Source: Duganella sp. Root336D2 (GTDB lineage Bacteria; Pseudomonadota; Gammaproteobacteria; Burkholderiales; Burkholderiaceae_D). From it: a DNA stretch of 64,000 nt. Each line of letters opens with the position of its first letter. The stretch's first letter is position 1. Positions 41,872 to 50,820 of this stretch are shown one piece after another. A program made the translations under genes and the position numbers. The notes below the pieces were generated by a model. The model was given only the letters and a program-made list of their open reading frames with translations. It had not been told where the DNA came from and did no database searches. The stretch is from positions 1 to 64,000 of the forward strand of contig NZ_LMDB01000012.1 of NCBI RefSeq assembly GCF_001425005.1, given 5' to 3'.

Positions 41872-42476
41872 GCGTTGTCCTTCTTGCGAATGGCGGATTT
41901 GGGGCGGAATGCCTTGCACACGGCGTCGTTGGTTTCAGCGTAAGGGCCGCCGATCAGGTCGATGCAGTAAGGGACGGCTGCAAACACGCCGCCAATTAAT
42001 TGCTTGCCATCGGCATCTTTCAGGCCTTCCAGCGTTTCCTTGATGGCTTTCGGCTGGCCCGGCAGGTTGATCACCAGGGCTGCGTGGTCCGCGGTTTCGC
42101 GGATCACGGCGACCTGGCGCGACAGGATGGCGGTCGGCACGAAGGCCAGGCTGACCTGGCGCATCTGCTCGCCGAAGCCCGGCATTTCCTTGGTGCCGAT
42201 GGCCAGCGTGGCTTCCGGCGTCACGTCGCGGCGCGCCGGGCCGGTGCCGCCGGTGGTCAGCACCAGGTGGCAGCGCACCTGGTCGACCAGGTCCACCAGG
42301 GTCGATTCGATCTGTGCTCGCTCGTCGGGAATCAGGCGCGTTTCGAAGCGCAGCGGAGTGGTCAGCGCACTGCGCAGCCACTCTTCCAGCGCCGGAATGC
42401 CCTGGTCCTGGTACACACCGCCGCTGGCGCGGTCGGAAATCGATACCAGGCCGACGACGAGCGTCTCGTCACTCAT
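41868..42476 (-). CDS. mog: Molybdopterin adenylyltransferase
   Basis: A 202-aa MogA-type enzyme that adenylylates molybdopterin before molybdate insertion. From the ATG at 42476: VVGLVSISDRASGGVYQDQG, IPDERAQIESTLVDLVDQ, then the hallmark LVLTTGGTGPARRDVTPEAT and GFGEQMRQVS, VINLPGQPKAIKETL. It overlaps darP by 8 bases and the esterase by 4. It can serve the molybdenum enzyme encoded by paoABC upstream, though it acts for all Moco enzymes. Confidence 0.93.
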   Translation of the reverse strand: MSDETLVVGLVSISDRASGGVYQDQGIPALEEWLRSALTTPLRFETRLIPDERAQIESTLVDLVDQVRCHLVLTTGGTGPARRDVTPEATLAIGTKEMPGFGEQMRQVSLAFVPTAILSRQVAVIRETADHAALVINLPGQPKAIKETLEGLKDADGKQLIGGVFAAVPYCIDLIGGPYAETNDAVCKAFRPKSAIRKKDNA

Positions 42477-43077
42477 CTTCTTCGCCTTCAGGCGCGTCGA
42501 CGTCAACTTCCTCGCCTGGGGACGGAGCCTTGGCTGCCGACTTGTCCAGGTCCTTCAGGATCTGGAAGATCTCGCGGTAGGCTTTCGGCGGCTTGTTCTC
42601 GGCCTGTTCCTTGCGGGCGTTGCGGATCAGGGTGCGCAGGTGCTGCACGTCCAGGTGCGGCGCTTCTGCCAGCAGCACGGTCAGTGCCTTGTCGTCGGCC
42701 AGCAGCTTGTCGCGGCGGCGTTCCAACGCGTGCAAGGCGGCGGTATCGGCTTTGGAGGCGCCTTTCCAGCCCTCGATGGTGCGCTTGATGGCAGCCACTT
42801 CCTCTTCGGACAGGGTGCGCATCTTCTTGCCGATGAATTGCATCTGGCGGCGGCGGCCTTCATGGTTGTTGATATTTTGGCATTCCAAAATAACATCTCG
42901 CACATCTTCCGGCATCGGTACGCGCTTGACGCGGTCGCGCGGTGCTTCAACGAGTTCCTTGCCCAGCGCCTGCAGGGCGTCGGACAGGCGTTTCAGCTCG
43001 GTTTTGGATGGGCGTTCGTATTCTTGTTCGAACTCGCTGGACTGGAAGCCCACCGAGCCACGGTTTGGATTTGGCAT
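42469..43077 (-). CDS. darP: Ribosome biogenesis factor DarP (YjgA)
   Basis: A 202-aa protein matching YjgA/DarP, which promotes a late step of 50S assembly at the peptidyl-transferase centre. Signatures are ERPSKTELKRLSDALQALGKELV, LEAPRDRVKRVPMPEDVRDV and RRQMQFIGKKMRTLSEEEV, then ADDKALTVLLAEAPHLDVQHLRTLIRNARKE in the C-terminal helical region. The acidic tail (VDVDAPEGEEDE) is typical. First gene of the operon with mog and the esterase, divergent from pmbA across 94 bases. Confidence 0.94.
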   Translation of the reverse strand: MPNPNRGSVGFQSSEFEQEYERPSKTELKRLSDALQALGKELVEAPRDRVKRVPMPEDVRDVILECQNINNHEGRRRQMQFIGKKMRTLSEEEVAAIKRTIEGWKGASKADTAALHALERRRDKLLADDKALTVLLAEAPHLDVQHLRTLIRNARKEQAENKPPKAYREIFQILKDLDKSAAKAPSPGEEVDVDAPEGEEDE

Positions 43078-43171
43078 GATATGGACGGCAGGGGTTACAC
43101 ACCCTACCTGTAAAAACGGTAAACGGCTGCTATGATAACTGTTTTAACGCCCAGCCCCCCAAAAAGACCCC

Positions 43172-44524
43172 ATGAGCGAATCCGCCTTCTCCTATTCCCA
43201 GGACCAGCTGAAACAGCTGGCACGCGACGTTTTGCAGTACGCGCGCCAGCAGGGCGGTAGCGACGCTGCCGTCGAAATCAGCGAAGGCAGCGGTCTTTCG
43301 GTCTCGGTCCGCAAGAGCAAGATCGAGACGATCGAGCAAAACCGCGACAAGGGCATCGGCGTTACGGTGTTCATCGGCCAGAAACGCGGCAACGCCAGCA
43401 CTTCCGATTTCTCGCAGTCCTCGCTGAAGGCGACCGTGGAAGCGGCCTACAACATCGCCCGCTTCACGGCGGAAGACGATTGCGCCGGCCTGGCGGAAGA
43501 AGAGCTGCTGGAAAAGAACCCGCAAGACCTGCAACTGTTCTATCCATGGACGATTTCCACGGAAGAAGCCGTGGCCCTGGCGCAGCGCGCCGAAGCAGCG
43601 GCCTTCGCGGTCGACCCGCGCGTGACCAATAGCGAAGGCGCCGGCGTGCACGTGCAGCAGTCGCATTTCGTGTCGGCCAACTCGCGCGGTTTCATCGGCG
43701 GTTATCCTTACTCGCGCCACACGCTGTCGGTGACCCCGATCGCCGGCAAGGGCGCCAAGATGCAGCGCGACGACTGGTATACCTCGGTGCGCGATCCAAA
43801 GAAAATGGCCAGCGCCGAAGCTGTCGGCCGCTATGCCGCGGAACGTTCGCTGGCGCGCCTGAATGCGCGCAAGCTGGCCACCCGCACCTGCCCGGTGCTG
43901 TTCGAGGCGCCTCTGGCTGCCGGCCTGCTGGGCGCCTTTGTCCAGGCGACTTCGGGTGGCGCGCTGTACCGCAAATCGTCCTTCCTGGTCGACTCGCTGG
44001 GCAAGGACATCTTCCCGTCGCATATCCAGGTCAAGGAAGACCCGCATGTGGTGGGCGCCATCGGCTCCGCTCCTTTCGACGAAGAAGGCGTGCGTACCCA
44101 AAAGCGCGAGGTGGTCAAGAATGGCGTGCTGCAGGGCTACTTCCTGTCGACCTACTCGGCGCGCAAGCTGGGCATGAAGACCACCGGCAATGCCGGCGGC
44201 TCGCACAACCTCACCATCAGCTCTTCGCAGACCAGGAAGGACGACGACTTCGCCGGCATGCTGCGCAAGATGGGCACCGGCCTGCTGGTCACTGAGTTGA
44301 TGGGCCAGGGCACCAACTATGTCACCGGCGATTACAGCCGCGGCGCGTCCGGTTACTGGGTGGAGAATGGTGTGATCCAGTACCCGGTGGAGGAAATCAC
44401 CATCGCCGGCAATATGAAGGATATGTTCAAGGACATCGTCGGCATCGGCACTGATACCCTGGTGCGCGGGACCAAGCAAACCGGCTCGATCCTGATCGAA
44501 AAGATGGTGGTTGCCGGGAACTAA
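43172..44524 (+). CDS. pmbA: Metalloprotease PmbA (TldE)
   Basis: A 450-aa TldD/PmbA-family protein, the partner of TldD in a heterodimer that processes modified peptides such as microcins and degrades CcdA. Blocks include the N-terminal QGGSDAAVEISEGSGLSVSV, KSKIETIEQNRDKGIGVTVF, GVHVQQSHFVSANSRGFIGG and the C-terminal MGTGLLVTELMGQGTNYVTG, DYSRGASGYWVENG. TldD lies elsewhere. Adjacent darP on the opposite strand is a common arrangement in Betaproteobacteria. Confidence 0.95.
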   Translation: MSESAFSYSQDQLKQLARDVLQYARQQGGSDAAVEISEGSGLSVSVRKSKIETIEQNRDKGIGVTVFIGQKRGNASTSDFSQSSLKATVEAAYNIARFTAEDDCAGLAEEELLEKNPQDLQLFYPWTISTEEAVALAQRAEAAAFAVDPRVTNSEGAGVHVQQSHFVSANSRGFIGGYPYSRHTLSVTPIAGKGAKMQRDDWYTSVRDPKKMASAEAVGRYAAERSLARLNARKLATRTCPVLFEAPLAAGLLGAFVQATSGGALYRKSSFLVDSLGKDIFPSHIQVKEDPHVVGAIGSAPFDEEGVRTQKREVVKNGVLQGYFLSTYSARKLGMKTTGNAGGSHNLTISSSQTRKDDDFAGMLRKMGTGLLVTELMGQGTNYVTGDYSRGASGYWVENGVIQYPVEEITIAGNMKDMFKDIVGIGTDTLVRGTKQTGSILIEKMVVAGN

Positions 44525-44575
44525 ATATTTCCATACACTGTCCCGAGATAAAACCCTCATAAGGAGACAGTACGT

Positions 44576-45667
44576 ATGGAACGTCGTTCCTTTATCAAGA
44601 AGGCCGCAGCAGGTGCGGGCGCAGGAGTTATCGCCGCACCGGCTATCGCAGCCGAATCGCCTGCCATCACCTGGCGCCTGGCATCCAGCTTCCCCAAATC
44701 CCTCGACACCATTTACGGCGCTGCCGACACGTTCACCAAACGCGTCGCGCAGCTGACTGGTGGCAAATTCAATATCCGCGTATTCGCCGCCGGTGAAATC
44801 GTGCCCGGCCTGCAGGTGCTGGACGCGGTGCAAGCGGGTACGGTGGAATGCGGCCATAGCGCTTCGTACTACTACTACGGCAAGGATGCGACGTTCTCCC
44901 TCGACTGCGCGGTGCCGTTCGGCCTGACCTCGCGCCAGCACACCGCCTGGTATGACCAGGGCGGCGGCAAGGAGCTGCTGCGCGCCTTTTACAAAGACTA
45001 TGGCGTGATGAACTTCATCGCCGGCAACTCGGGCACCCAGATGGGCGGCTGGTTCCGCAAGGAAGTCAAATCCGTGGCCGACCTGAAAGGCACCAAGATG
45101 CGCATCGCCGGCCTGGCCGGCAAGGTGATGGAGCGCCTGGGCGCGGTGCCGCAGCAGCTGGCTGGCGGCGACATCTATCCCGCACTGGAAAAAGGCACCA
45201 TCGATGCGGCGGAATGGGTTGGCCCATACGACGACGAGAAGCTGGGCTTCTACAAGGTCGCCCCTTACTACTACTACCCGGGCTGGTGGGAGCCGGGCGC
45301 ATCGTTCACGCTGTACGTGAACATCAAGGAGTGGGAAAAGCTGCCGAAGGAATACCAGGCCGCGCTGGAATGCGCTTCCTACGAAGCCCACGTGGTGATG
45401 CAGGCCGAGTACGACTTCAAGAACCCGACCGCGCTGGGCCGCCTGATGAAGAACGGCGTCAAGCTGCGCAACTACTCCAACGACATCATGGAAGCGGCTT
45501 ACAAGGCATCCAATGAGCTGATGGCGGAAGAAGCGGCGAAGAATGCCAAGTTCGCCAAGATCTACGAACCGTGGAAGCGCTTCCGCAACGACCAGAACCA
45601 GTGGGCGTCGGTGGCGGAATCCACCATGCAGAACTTCCTGATCAAGGCTGGCCGAGGAAACAAGTAG
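44576..45667 (+). CDS. TRAP transporter substrate-binding protein, TakP/DctP type
   Basis: A 363-aa periplasmic binding protein with a Tat-type signal (RRSFIKKAAAGAGAGVIAAP, cleavage near residue 26). The core matches DctP/TakP-family extracellular solute binders; PYDDEKLGFYKVAPYYYYPGW near 220 is the alpha-keto-acid binder pattern. No DctQ/DctM membrane subunits are nearby, so it pairs with components encoded elsewhere or is an orphan. The ATG follows AAGGAGACAGT. Confidence 0.92.
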   Translation: MERRSFIKKAAAGAGAGVIAAPAIAAESPAITWRLASSFPKSLDTIYGAADTFTKRVAQLTGGKFNIRVFAAGEIVPGLQVLDAVQAGTVECGHSASYYYYGKDATFSLDCAVPFGLTSRQHTAWYDQGGGKELLRAFYKDYGVMNFIAGNSGTQMGGWFRKEVKSVADLKGTKMRIAGLAGKVMERLGAVPQQLAGGDIYPALEKGTIDAAEWVGPYDDEKLGFYKVAPYYYYPGWWEPGASFTLYVNIKEWEKLPKEYQAALECASYEAHVVMQAEYDFKNPTALGRLMKNGVKLRNYSNDIMEAAYKASNELMAEEAAKNAKFAKIYEPWKRFRNDQNQWASVAESTMQNFLIKAGRGNK

Positions 45668-45677
45668 GCAAGGTACG

Positions 45678-45706
45678 CGCCGCAGCCGCCCTGAGGCGCT
45701 GCGGCG
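45678..45706 (+). terminator. Possible terminator stem after the TRAP binding protein
   Basis: CGCCGCAGC (45678-45686) and GCTGCGGCG (45698-45706) form a 9-bp GC stem with an 11-nt loop 11 bases after the stop. No U-run follows, so termination is uncertain; it may stabilise the mRNA 3' end. Confidence 0.35.
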
Positions 45707-45807
45707 TGTGAACAGCGTCCGCTAACGCCCCGTTACGCGCAATCAGCCAGTCATGGGGAGTGCCATTGGCCGCCAGTGGCGTCGGATGGCCAACAAACAT
45801 TTACTTT

Positions 45808-46134
45808 CTAGCTGCCGATTGAAGACACAACTGGAGCATACCCAGTGCTCTTGAGCCAGTCGTGGCCTCGTGCATCCATAGCAGCATCGATGACTTCCGG
45901 AGGCAAACTGTAAACAGTAGCCCAGGTCGCGCGGCCATCAGCGGCAGTGGAGGGGAAACTGATGGTTTCAATTGGCCAGTGGTATTTGCGTTTCAGGGCT
46001 TTTACGATGGCAGCTAGTGTTACCCGTCCTCGCAGCGGCTCACTACCGGTTTGGTCCGCGTTGGATAGTAGTACCGCTAGTACAGCACCGCGCATGGTAC
46101 GAGGGCCGGGAAAAATTGGGGGCTTGGATGACAT
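45808..46134 (-). CDS. Hypothetical protein with a predicted HTH-like segment
   Basis: A 108-aa protein from the ATG at 46134 (MSSKPPIFPGPRTMRG). The middle region LRGRVTLAAIVKALKRKYHWPIETISF resembles a winged-helix DNA-binding unit and ends near HDWLKSTGYAPVV. No family is recognised. It is flanked by the TRAP gene and a stretch of lower-GC DNA and may be a small mobile-associated regulator. Coding status rests on frame and composition only. Confidence 0.45.
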   Translation of the reverse strand: MSSKPPIFPGPRTMRGAVLAVLLSNADQTGSEPLRGRVTLAAIVKALKRKYHWPIETISFPSTAADGRATWATVYSLPPEVIDAAMDARGHDWLKSTGYAPVVSSIGS

Positions 46135-46432
46135 GCCTATATTGTAAATGCCGGCCATCTTGGGTGCTGAAGCGGATCCACTGCGGAGCAGACAAATAGC
46201 TTCTCGTGCAATCCTATAGGCCTAAACAACTGGGCCTCCCCGCCCGCGTGCGTAAATTCGCGCCAATGGACTTCTTTCCACTGATCTGGAAACGCGTTTG
46301 CCAAATTATAAAGAAGATCGCCTCGTTCGCTCCAATCGGCACGAACTACCGATCGCCAGCCATGTTGCACCAATGTTTTCTTACGACCGAATCAAGAAGA
46401 TTTCCGGATGACGTACAGTGTTTCCTGGGCAG
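46135..46432. other. Low-GC intergenic region, no confident gene
   Basis: The sequence is AT-richer than its surroundings (for example around 46290-46420). A minus-strand frame from a TTG at 46373 to 46137 (78 codons) ends just before the hypothetical gene, but it lacks a ribosome site and any similarity I can name. The composition hints at recently acquired DNA. Confidence 0.4.
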
Positions 46433-47833
46433 TTAAACCACGGCAGCGCTGAACGACTCGGGGCGCCGTGCAAGCAGGTGAGACAGACGTTGAAGTCCCG
46501 CCTGCAGTCGTCCACGGTCCTTAATGCTCCCCAAACAGATCCGAATCGCATTCGCGGAACCGCTGCCAGCTGCGAATGCCTCCGCCGGCGTGACTGCGAT
46601 ACCCTCGCTGTCGGCTGCACGCGCAAGCTGCAAGGAGTTCCAATACGCCGGCAACTCGAGCCAGACATGCAGGCCGTCTCCGGCGCCGCTGTAGCGCCCT
46701 GCAAGAATATCCCGAGCAATCCGGTGGCGCAGGCGCGCCTCTTTGCGCACGCCGGCCATCAACGCGTCGGCCGAACCGTCGAATATCCACTGGGTGGCCA
46801 GTGCGGCCGTCAGGGGTGCGGCCATCAGCGCAAATGATCTTAGCGCGACCAGGAAACGTTCGCGTTCTTGCGGGTCGCGTATTAGCACGAAGGCGACACG
46901 CAAGCCGGGCGTCAGGCATTTCGACAGGGTCGAGATGTAGTACACCTGTTCGGGGGCAAGCGTGGCAATAGGTGGTGGCGGGGCATCGGCAAGGAGCCAG
47001 TATGGATCATCCTCGACGATGCGTAGCTTGCAGCGCTTCGCGATGCTGGCGAGCTCCCTGCGCCGGCTTTCCGGCATCGTGATGGCGGTCGGGTTCTGTA
47101 AGGTCGGATTGAGGTAGACCAGCTTAGGCTTGTGCTTGCGGCACGCTGCCTCAAGCATCCCTGGCACCATTCCGTGCTTGTCCGCCTCCACCGTAATGAG
47201 GCGTCGACCGAATTGGTACGCTGCGGCACGCAAGCCGGGATAATTCATTGGCTCTGCCAGGATAACGTCACCAGGCCCCGTCAGCGCGAGGATCAATGCG
47301 GCGATTGCCGCCTGCGCTCCGGGACCGACAACAAGCTGTCGCGAATCCAGGCGTTCAAACATTGGTTCGAGCCATTTGGCTGCAGCCTGACGGTCGGATT
47401 CGCTTCCTCCGGCCAGGTGGTAAGTCATCAACAAGTCGCTATCTGCCCGTATCAGGACTTGGGACAAACCTTGCTTCAACATGTCGCCGAAGTCCGCGCC
47501 ATCGGGCGGTGGCGGGGTATTCATGCTCAGGTCGAGGATCGAGGTCAATTCGACTTTCGGTGCCGCAACATATGTGCCGCGAGCGCCGCGGCCTTCCAAC
47601 AAGTTGCGGCGCCGCGCCTCGTCGTATGCGCGCGTGACCGTCGTCAGGTCGACGTCCAGCTGTGCCGCCAACCGGCGCTGCGGAGGTAGGCGCTCACCCG
47701 GTTTCAGCGATCCTTCCGCTACCGCTGCCTGCAACGCATCCGCAATCTGCAAGAAGCGTGGCCCGCCTTGCGCGGTCAACTGCGGCAACCAGTTTGGCAA
47801 ATTTTCATCTTGTATGGTTTTTACCTGGGACAT
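46433..47833 (-). CDS. MocR-type regulator (GntR HTH plus aminotransferase fold)
   Basis: A 466-aa MocR-family regulator. Residues 28-95 form a GntR winged HTH (IADALQAAVAEGSLKPGERL, then PPQRRLAAQLDVDLTTVTRA). The rest is a PLP fold-type I domain with the pyridoxal-lysine region YYISTLSKCLTPGLRVAFV (about residue 309). MocR regulators control vitamin-B6, GABA, taurine and ectoine genes in response to PLP adducts. No target gene is adjacent. The gene spans the whole stretch without a break. Confidence 0.92.
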   Translation of the reverse strand: MSQVKTIQDENLPNWLPQLTAQGGPRFLQIADALQAAVAEGSLKPGERLPPQRRLAAQLDVDLTTVTRAYDEARRRNLLEGRGARGTYVAAPKVELTSILDLSMNTPPPPDGADFGDMLKQGLSQVLIRADSDLLMTYHLAGGSESDRQAAAKWLEPMFERLDSRQLVVGPGAQAAIAALILALTGPGDVILAEPMNYPGLRAAAYQFGRRLITVEADKHGMVPGMLEAACRKHKPKLVYLNPTLQNPTAITMPESRRRELASIAKRCKLRIVEDDPYWLLADAPPPPIATLAPEQVYYISTLSKCLTPGLRVAFVLIRDPQERERFLVALRSFALMAAPLTAALATQWIFDGSADALMAGVRKEARLRHRIARDILAGRYSGAGDGLHVWLELPAYWNSLQLARAADSEGIAVTPAEAFAAGSGSANAIRICLGSIKDRGRLQAGLQRLSHLLARRPESFSAAVV

Positions 47834-47922
47834 TTTGTCTCAATGTATGGAAATTGCTTTCAAGTAGTATGCGTTAGAGCATGTAGCAATACCAATTAAA
47901 TGGCCTGGAAATACTCAAAAAG

Positions 47923-48165
47923 ATGGATTGGATCCCTGTAGTTTTAGTTACGTTCAAATTTCTCGTGCTTGGCACGGGCATGTTCTACGCCGTCAAGTGG
48001 CATTACGATCAAGGGAAGAAGGAGAAAGAGACGGGGAAGGAGCGGCGCGCGGTGCTACGCGCGAGCGGCAAGGTGGCCGCAGTTTTCATGCTATCGCTTC
48101 TGGGCTTGGGATTCGTCACCGTTGTCCTAAGCAGGATGCTCGGTTTGGACTTGAACATATCATGA
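47923..48165 (+). CDS. Small two-helix membrane protein
   Basis: An 80-aa protein from the ATG at 47923: hydrophobic segments at about 5-24 (PVVLVTFKFLVLGTGMFYAV) and 50-72 (AAVFMLSLLGLGFVTVVLS), with a basic region KKEKETGKERRAVLR between. The topology suggests a small inner-membrane protein with the basic loop in the cytosol. No family recognised. Its upstream region contains an AT-rich stretch that could hold a promoter, not resolved further. Confidence 0.6.
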   Translation: MDWIPVVLVTFKFLVLGTGMFYAVKWHYDQGKKEKETGKERRAVLRASGKVAAVFMLSLLGLGFVTVVLSRMLGLDLNIS

Positions 48166-48355
48166 TGGTCAGGATCCCTATTCCGTGACGCAGCCTGGAG
48201 GCGATCTGCTCGTTCTTTTGTGAGGCCTTCCTTGCACGAGAGGTTATACAACCCCTCGGCCATGCCATCACCTGCCCCCATTTCTCCTTCAAAGGCCCAT
48301 GTGGCACCACGATAGGCAATCCATGCACGTGTGAGTCAGGATCATATTCTCCCAC

Positions 48356-49255
48356 CTATGCCGGCGCGAGGACGCAGGTAATAAAGGCACGCGCCGCAGC
48401 CGTCATCCGGCGCTGCGGCGTGTAGATCAAGGAGAAGGGCCGGCTGCGGCCCTTCAATTCGGGTAGCACTTCCACCAGTACGCCGCGTTCAAGACGATCC
48501 TGTGCGATGAAGCGGAAGGTCTGGCATATGCCGAGGCCAGCCTCCGCCAGCGTTACCGTTCCCAAAGCATCATCCGTCACCTGCAGCGCCGATTCAGGCG
48601 GCCAGTCCAGCTCTTCGCCGGCGCGCATGAATTGCCAGGGGAAGGAGCGTCCCGTGCTGGGTAGCAGGAAGGTCAGGCAGTCATGCGTCGACAGCGCATC
48701 AATGTCGCGTGGTAAGCCGCGCCGCTGCACATACTCCGGCGAGCACACCAGCACAAGCTGTGCGTCTTCCAGCTTGCGGGCGATCATGCCGCTGTCTTTC
48801 AGGACGCCCTGGCGGATGGCGAAGTCGAAGTTCTCCGCCGCCAGGTCGACGTTGCGGTTGGTGATGTTCAGTTCCACGCGCACCGCCGGATAGCGCTCGG
48901 CAAACTGTCGCAGCAGGGCCGGCAGCCGGTAATGGCCGAACGTGGTGGGGGCGCTGATGCGAAGGCGTCCGGTAACTTCGCCGCCGTCAGCCTGCACGGC
49001 GCGCTCGGCGTCGTCGATCAGGGACAGCGCGGCGCGCGTCTGTTCCAGGTACAGGCGGCCGGCATCGGTCAGGCCAAGACTGCGCGTGGTCCGGCGCAGG
49101 AGCTGGGTGCCGAGGCGCGCTTCCAGCCTGGCCAGCGCGCGGCTGATGACCGAGGGCGTGGTCGACATGGCGACGGCAGCCGCTGTCAGTGAGCCGCGCT
49201 CGACGACGGTGACGAAGGTTTCGACGTCGCTCAGGTGGTCGTACTTACGGCTCAT
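48356..49255 (-). CDS. LysR-family transcriptional regulator
   Basis: A 299-aa LTTR. The N-terminal HTH is SDVETFVTVVERGSLTAAAV and SRALARLEARLGTQLLRRTT (residues 6-65), followed by the type 2 periplasmic-binding co-inducer domain (about 90-295) with GRLRISAPTTFGHYRLPALLRQFAERYP. It is divergent from the exported DJ-1/PfpI-like protein across 98 bp, and that gene is the likely target. LTTRs of this AaeR-like group respond to small organic ligands. Confidence 0.92.
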   Translation of the reverse strand: MSRKYDHLSDVETFVTVVERGSLTAAAVAMSTTPSVISRALARLEARLGTQLLRRTTRSLGLTDAGRLYLEQTRAALSLIDDAERAVQADGGEVTGRLRISAPTTFGHYRLPALLRQFAERYPAVRVELNITNRNVDLAAENFDFAIRQGVLKDSGMIARKLEDAQLVLVCSPEYVQRRGLPRDIDALSTHDCLTFLLPSTGRSFPWQFMRAGEELDWPPESALQVTDDALGTVTLAEAGLGICQTFRFIAQDRLERGVLVEVLPELKGRSRPFSLIYTPQRRMTAAARAFITCVLAPA

Positions 49256-49353
49256 TATTGCCTTTAAGGGAAAAATGGTTTGGTCTGGCGGTAGTTTATC
49301 GCCGTTTAAGGCTTGAATAAAGTAGCACCATCAACTTCCACAAGGAGCAAACC

Positions 49354-50184
49354 ATGATCAAGAACCTTACCGCCATCGCCCTCGCCGCCGCCGCAATGAA
49401 CGCCAGCGCCGGCAACGTGCTGGTCGTGCTGTCCGACGAAGCCACGCTGGACCTGAAGGCCGGCAAGACCTTCCAGACCGGCTTTTACCTGAATGAACTG
49501 ATGCAGCCGGTGAAAATGCTGCTGGACGCCGGGCACACCATCACATTCGCCACCCCGAACGGCAAGGCGCCGACGCTGGACAAAGGCTCGGTCAACCCGA
49601 TGTTCTTTGGCGGCGACCAGGCCGCACTGGACGCGCACCACAAGCTGCTGGAACAACTGCGACTGACTGACAGCACCAATTCACCGGTAGTGAGCCTGGC
49701 GCGCGTTGAGCAGCAGGGCTACGGCAAATACGATGCGGTCTATGTACCCGGCGGCCACGCGCCGATGCAGGACTTGCTGGCCAGTCCCGCGTTGGGCAAG
49801 GTGCTGGCCGCCTTCCACCATGATGGCAAGCCGACCGCACTGGTATGCCACGGCCCGATCGCACTGCTGTCGGCCATGCCGGATGCCAAGGGCTTCACCA
49901 TGAAGCTGGCGCAAGGCGCCACGCCAACCCAGCCGAAATGGATCTACTCCGGCTACAAGGTCACTGTCTTCACCAACGATGAAGAGGAGGCCTCCAAAGG
50001 ACAGCTGGGCGGCGGCGAAATGAAGTTCTACCCGCAGACCGCGTTGCAGAAGGCCGGCCTGCAGTTCTCCAAGGCCGCCAACTGGCAGGGCAATATGGTG
50101 ATCGACCGTGAACTGATCACCGGCCAGAATCCTGCTTCGGCACCGCTGGTAGGCAAGGAATTGCTGGCACGCCTTCAAAAGTAA
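49354..50184 (+). CDS. Exported DJ-1/PfpI-family protein
   Basis: A 276-aa class I glutamine-amidotransferase-like protein with a signal peptide (residues 1-22, LAAAAMNASAGNVL). The DJ-1/PfpI fold has the nucleophile elbow ALVCHGPIALLSAM (Cys about 174) and FATPNGKAPTLDKGS near 70. Hsp31/YajL-type members are glyoxalases or deglycases; the periplasmic targeting is unusual for the family. Probably under control of the divergent LysR gene. AAGGAGCAAACC precedes the ATG. Confidence 0.85.
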   Translation: MIKNLTAIALAAAAMNASAGNVLVVLSDEATLDLKAGKTFQTGFYLNELMQPVKMLLDAGHTITFATPNGKAPTLDKGSVNPMFFGGDQAALDAHHKLLEQLRLTDSTNSPVVSLARVEQQGYGKYDAVYVPGGHAPMQDLLASPALGKVLAAFHHDGKPTALVCHGPIALLSAMPDAKGFTMKLAQGATPTQPKWIYSGYKVTVFTNDEEEASKGQLGGGEMKFYPQTALQKAGLQFSKAANWQGNMVIDRELITGQNPASAPLVGKELLARLQK

Positions 50185-50196
50185 TATGATTGGTGC

Positions 50197-50775
50197 ATGA
50201 GTTATGCGCCCAATCCCGAAGGACTGCGCTCCGCCTTTGCTGCGGAGCGCTTTACGTTTGAAGAGACCTCTGTTCAATTCTCGCTGGTCGAAACCGGCCG
50301 ACTGTCAGTCACCTCCGGCAGGATTGCCGCCGGCGATGCAGCGGCCGAAGAGGGACCGCAGCCCTTCACGCAATGCGTGCCGAATGGAGAATATCCCGTC
50401 ACGCTGCTGATTGCACGGTTTGAAAATGGCGACGAGCGCCTTGCCTATGCCAGCGTGCAGCTAGCCGACACGCCGGTCGCACACTGGTATCCCGCATTGG
50501 TCGCCACGCAAGACGCCCGCACGCTCAAGCCGGGCGATATCTTCGGCTACGGCGTGGAGTCGGGCGCCGCCTGCTTCATGGACCCGCAAGCCGGGCCGGA
50601 AAGCGCCATCTCATTTGCCGCCGCTAATGGCGGCCCGTATGCCTCCTACTTTGGCTACGGCGCGGATGGCCGCGTAGCCAGCCTGGTAAGCGACTTCGCT
50701 GTAGTTCCCGCCATTCACGATGCAGCGCCAAGCGGTCGAAGCTGGTGGAAACGCTTACTGTTCTTCTGGAAGTGA
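50197..50775 (+). CDS. DUF4241 domain protein
   Basis: A 192-aa protein with the DUF4241 pattern: FEETSVQFSLVETGRLSVTSG, GDAAAEEGPQPFTQCVPNGEYPVTLLIARF and YASVQLADTPVAHWYPAL, then the loop DPQAGPESAISF. The domain has no assigned function. It follows the DJ-1-like gene by 12 bases and is likely co-transcribed. Confidence 0.85.
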   Translation: MSYAPNPEGLRSAFAAERFTFEETSVQFSLVETGRLSVTSGRIAAGDAAAEEGPQPFTQCVPNGEYPVTLLIARFENGDERLAYASVQLADTPVAHWYPALVATQDARTLKPGDIFGYGVESGAACFMDPQAGPESAISFAAANGGPYASYFGYGADGRVASLVSDFAVVPAIHDAAPSGRSWWKRLLFFWK

Positions 50776-50820
50776 CAATCTGCCAGAATTAAAGGCGCTA
50801 CTGCCGGGTAAGATGGCGGC

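Noticed and set aside
43130..45391. Long open frame antisense to pmbA and the TRAP gene
   Set aside because: GC-rich coding strands keep antisense frames open. It lacks a ribosome site and any protein motif, while pmbA and the TRAP binding protein are unmistakable on the plus strand.
45678..48420. Shared hairpin arms CGCCGCAGC/GCTGCGGCG at 45678-45706 and 48392-48420
   Set aside because: The second copy is inside the LysR coding end (Arg-Arg-Met-Thr-Ala-Ala-Ala-Arg), so the similarity is probably coincidence of GC-rich codons.
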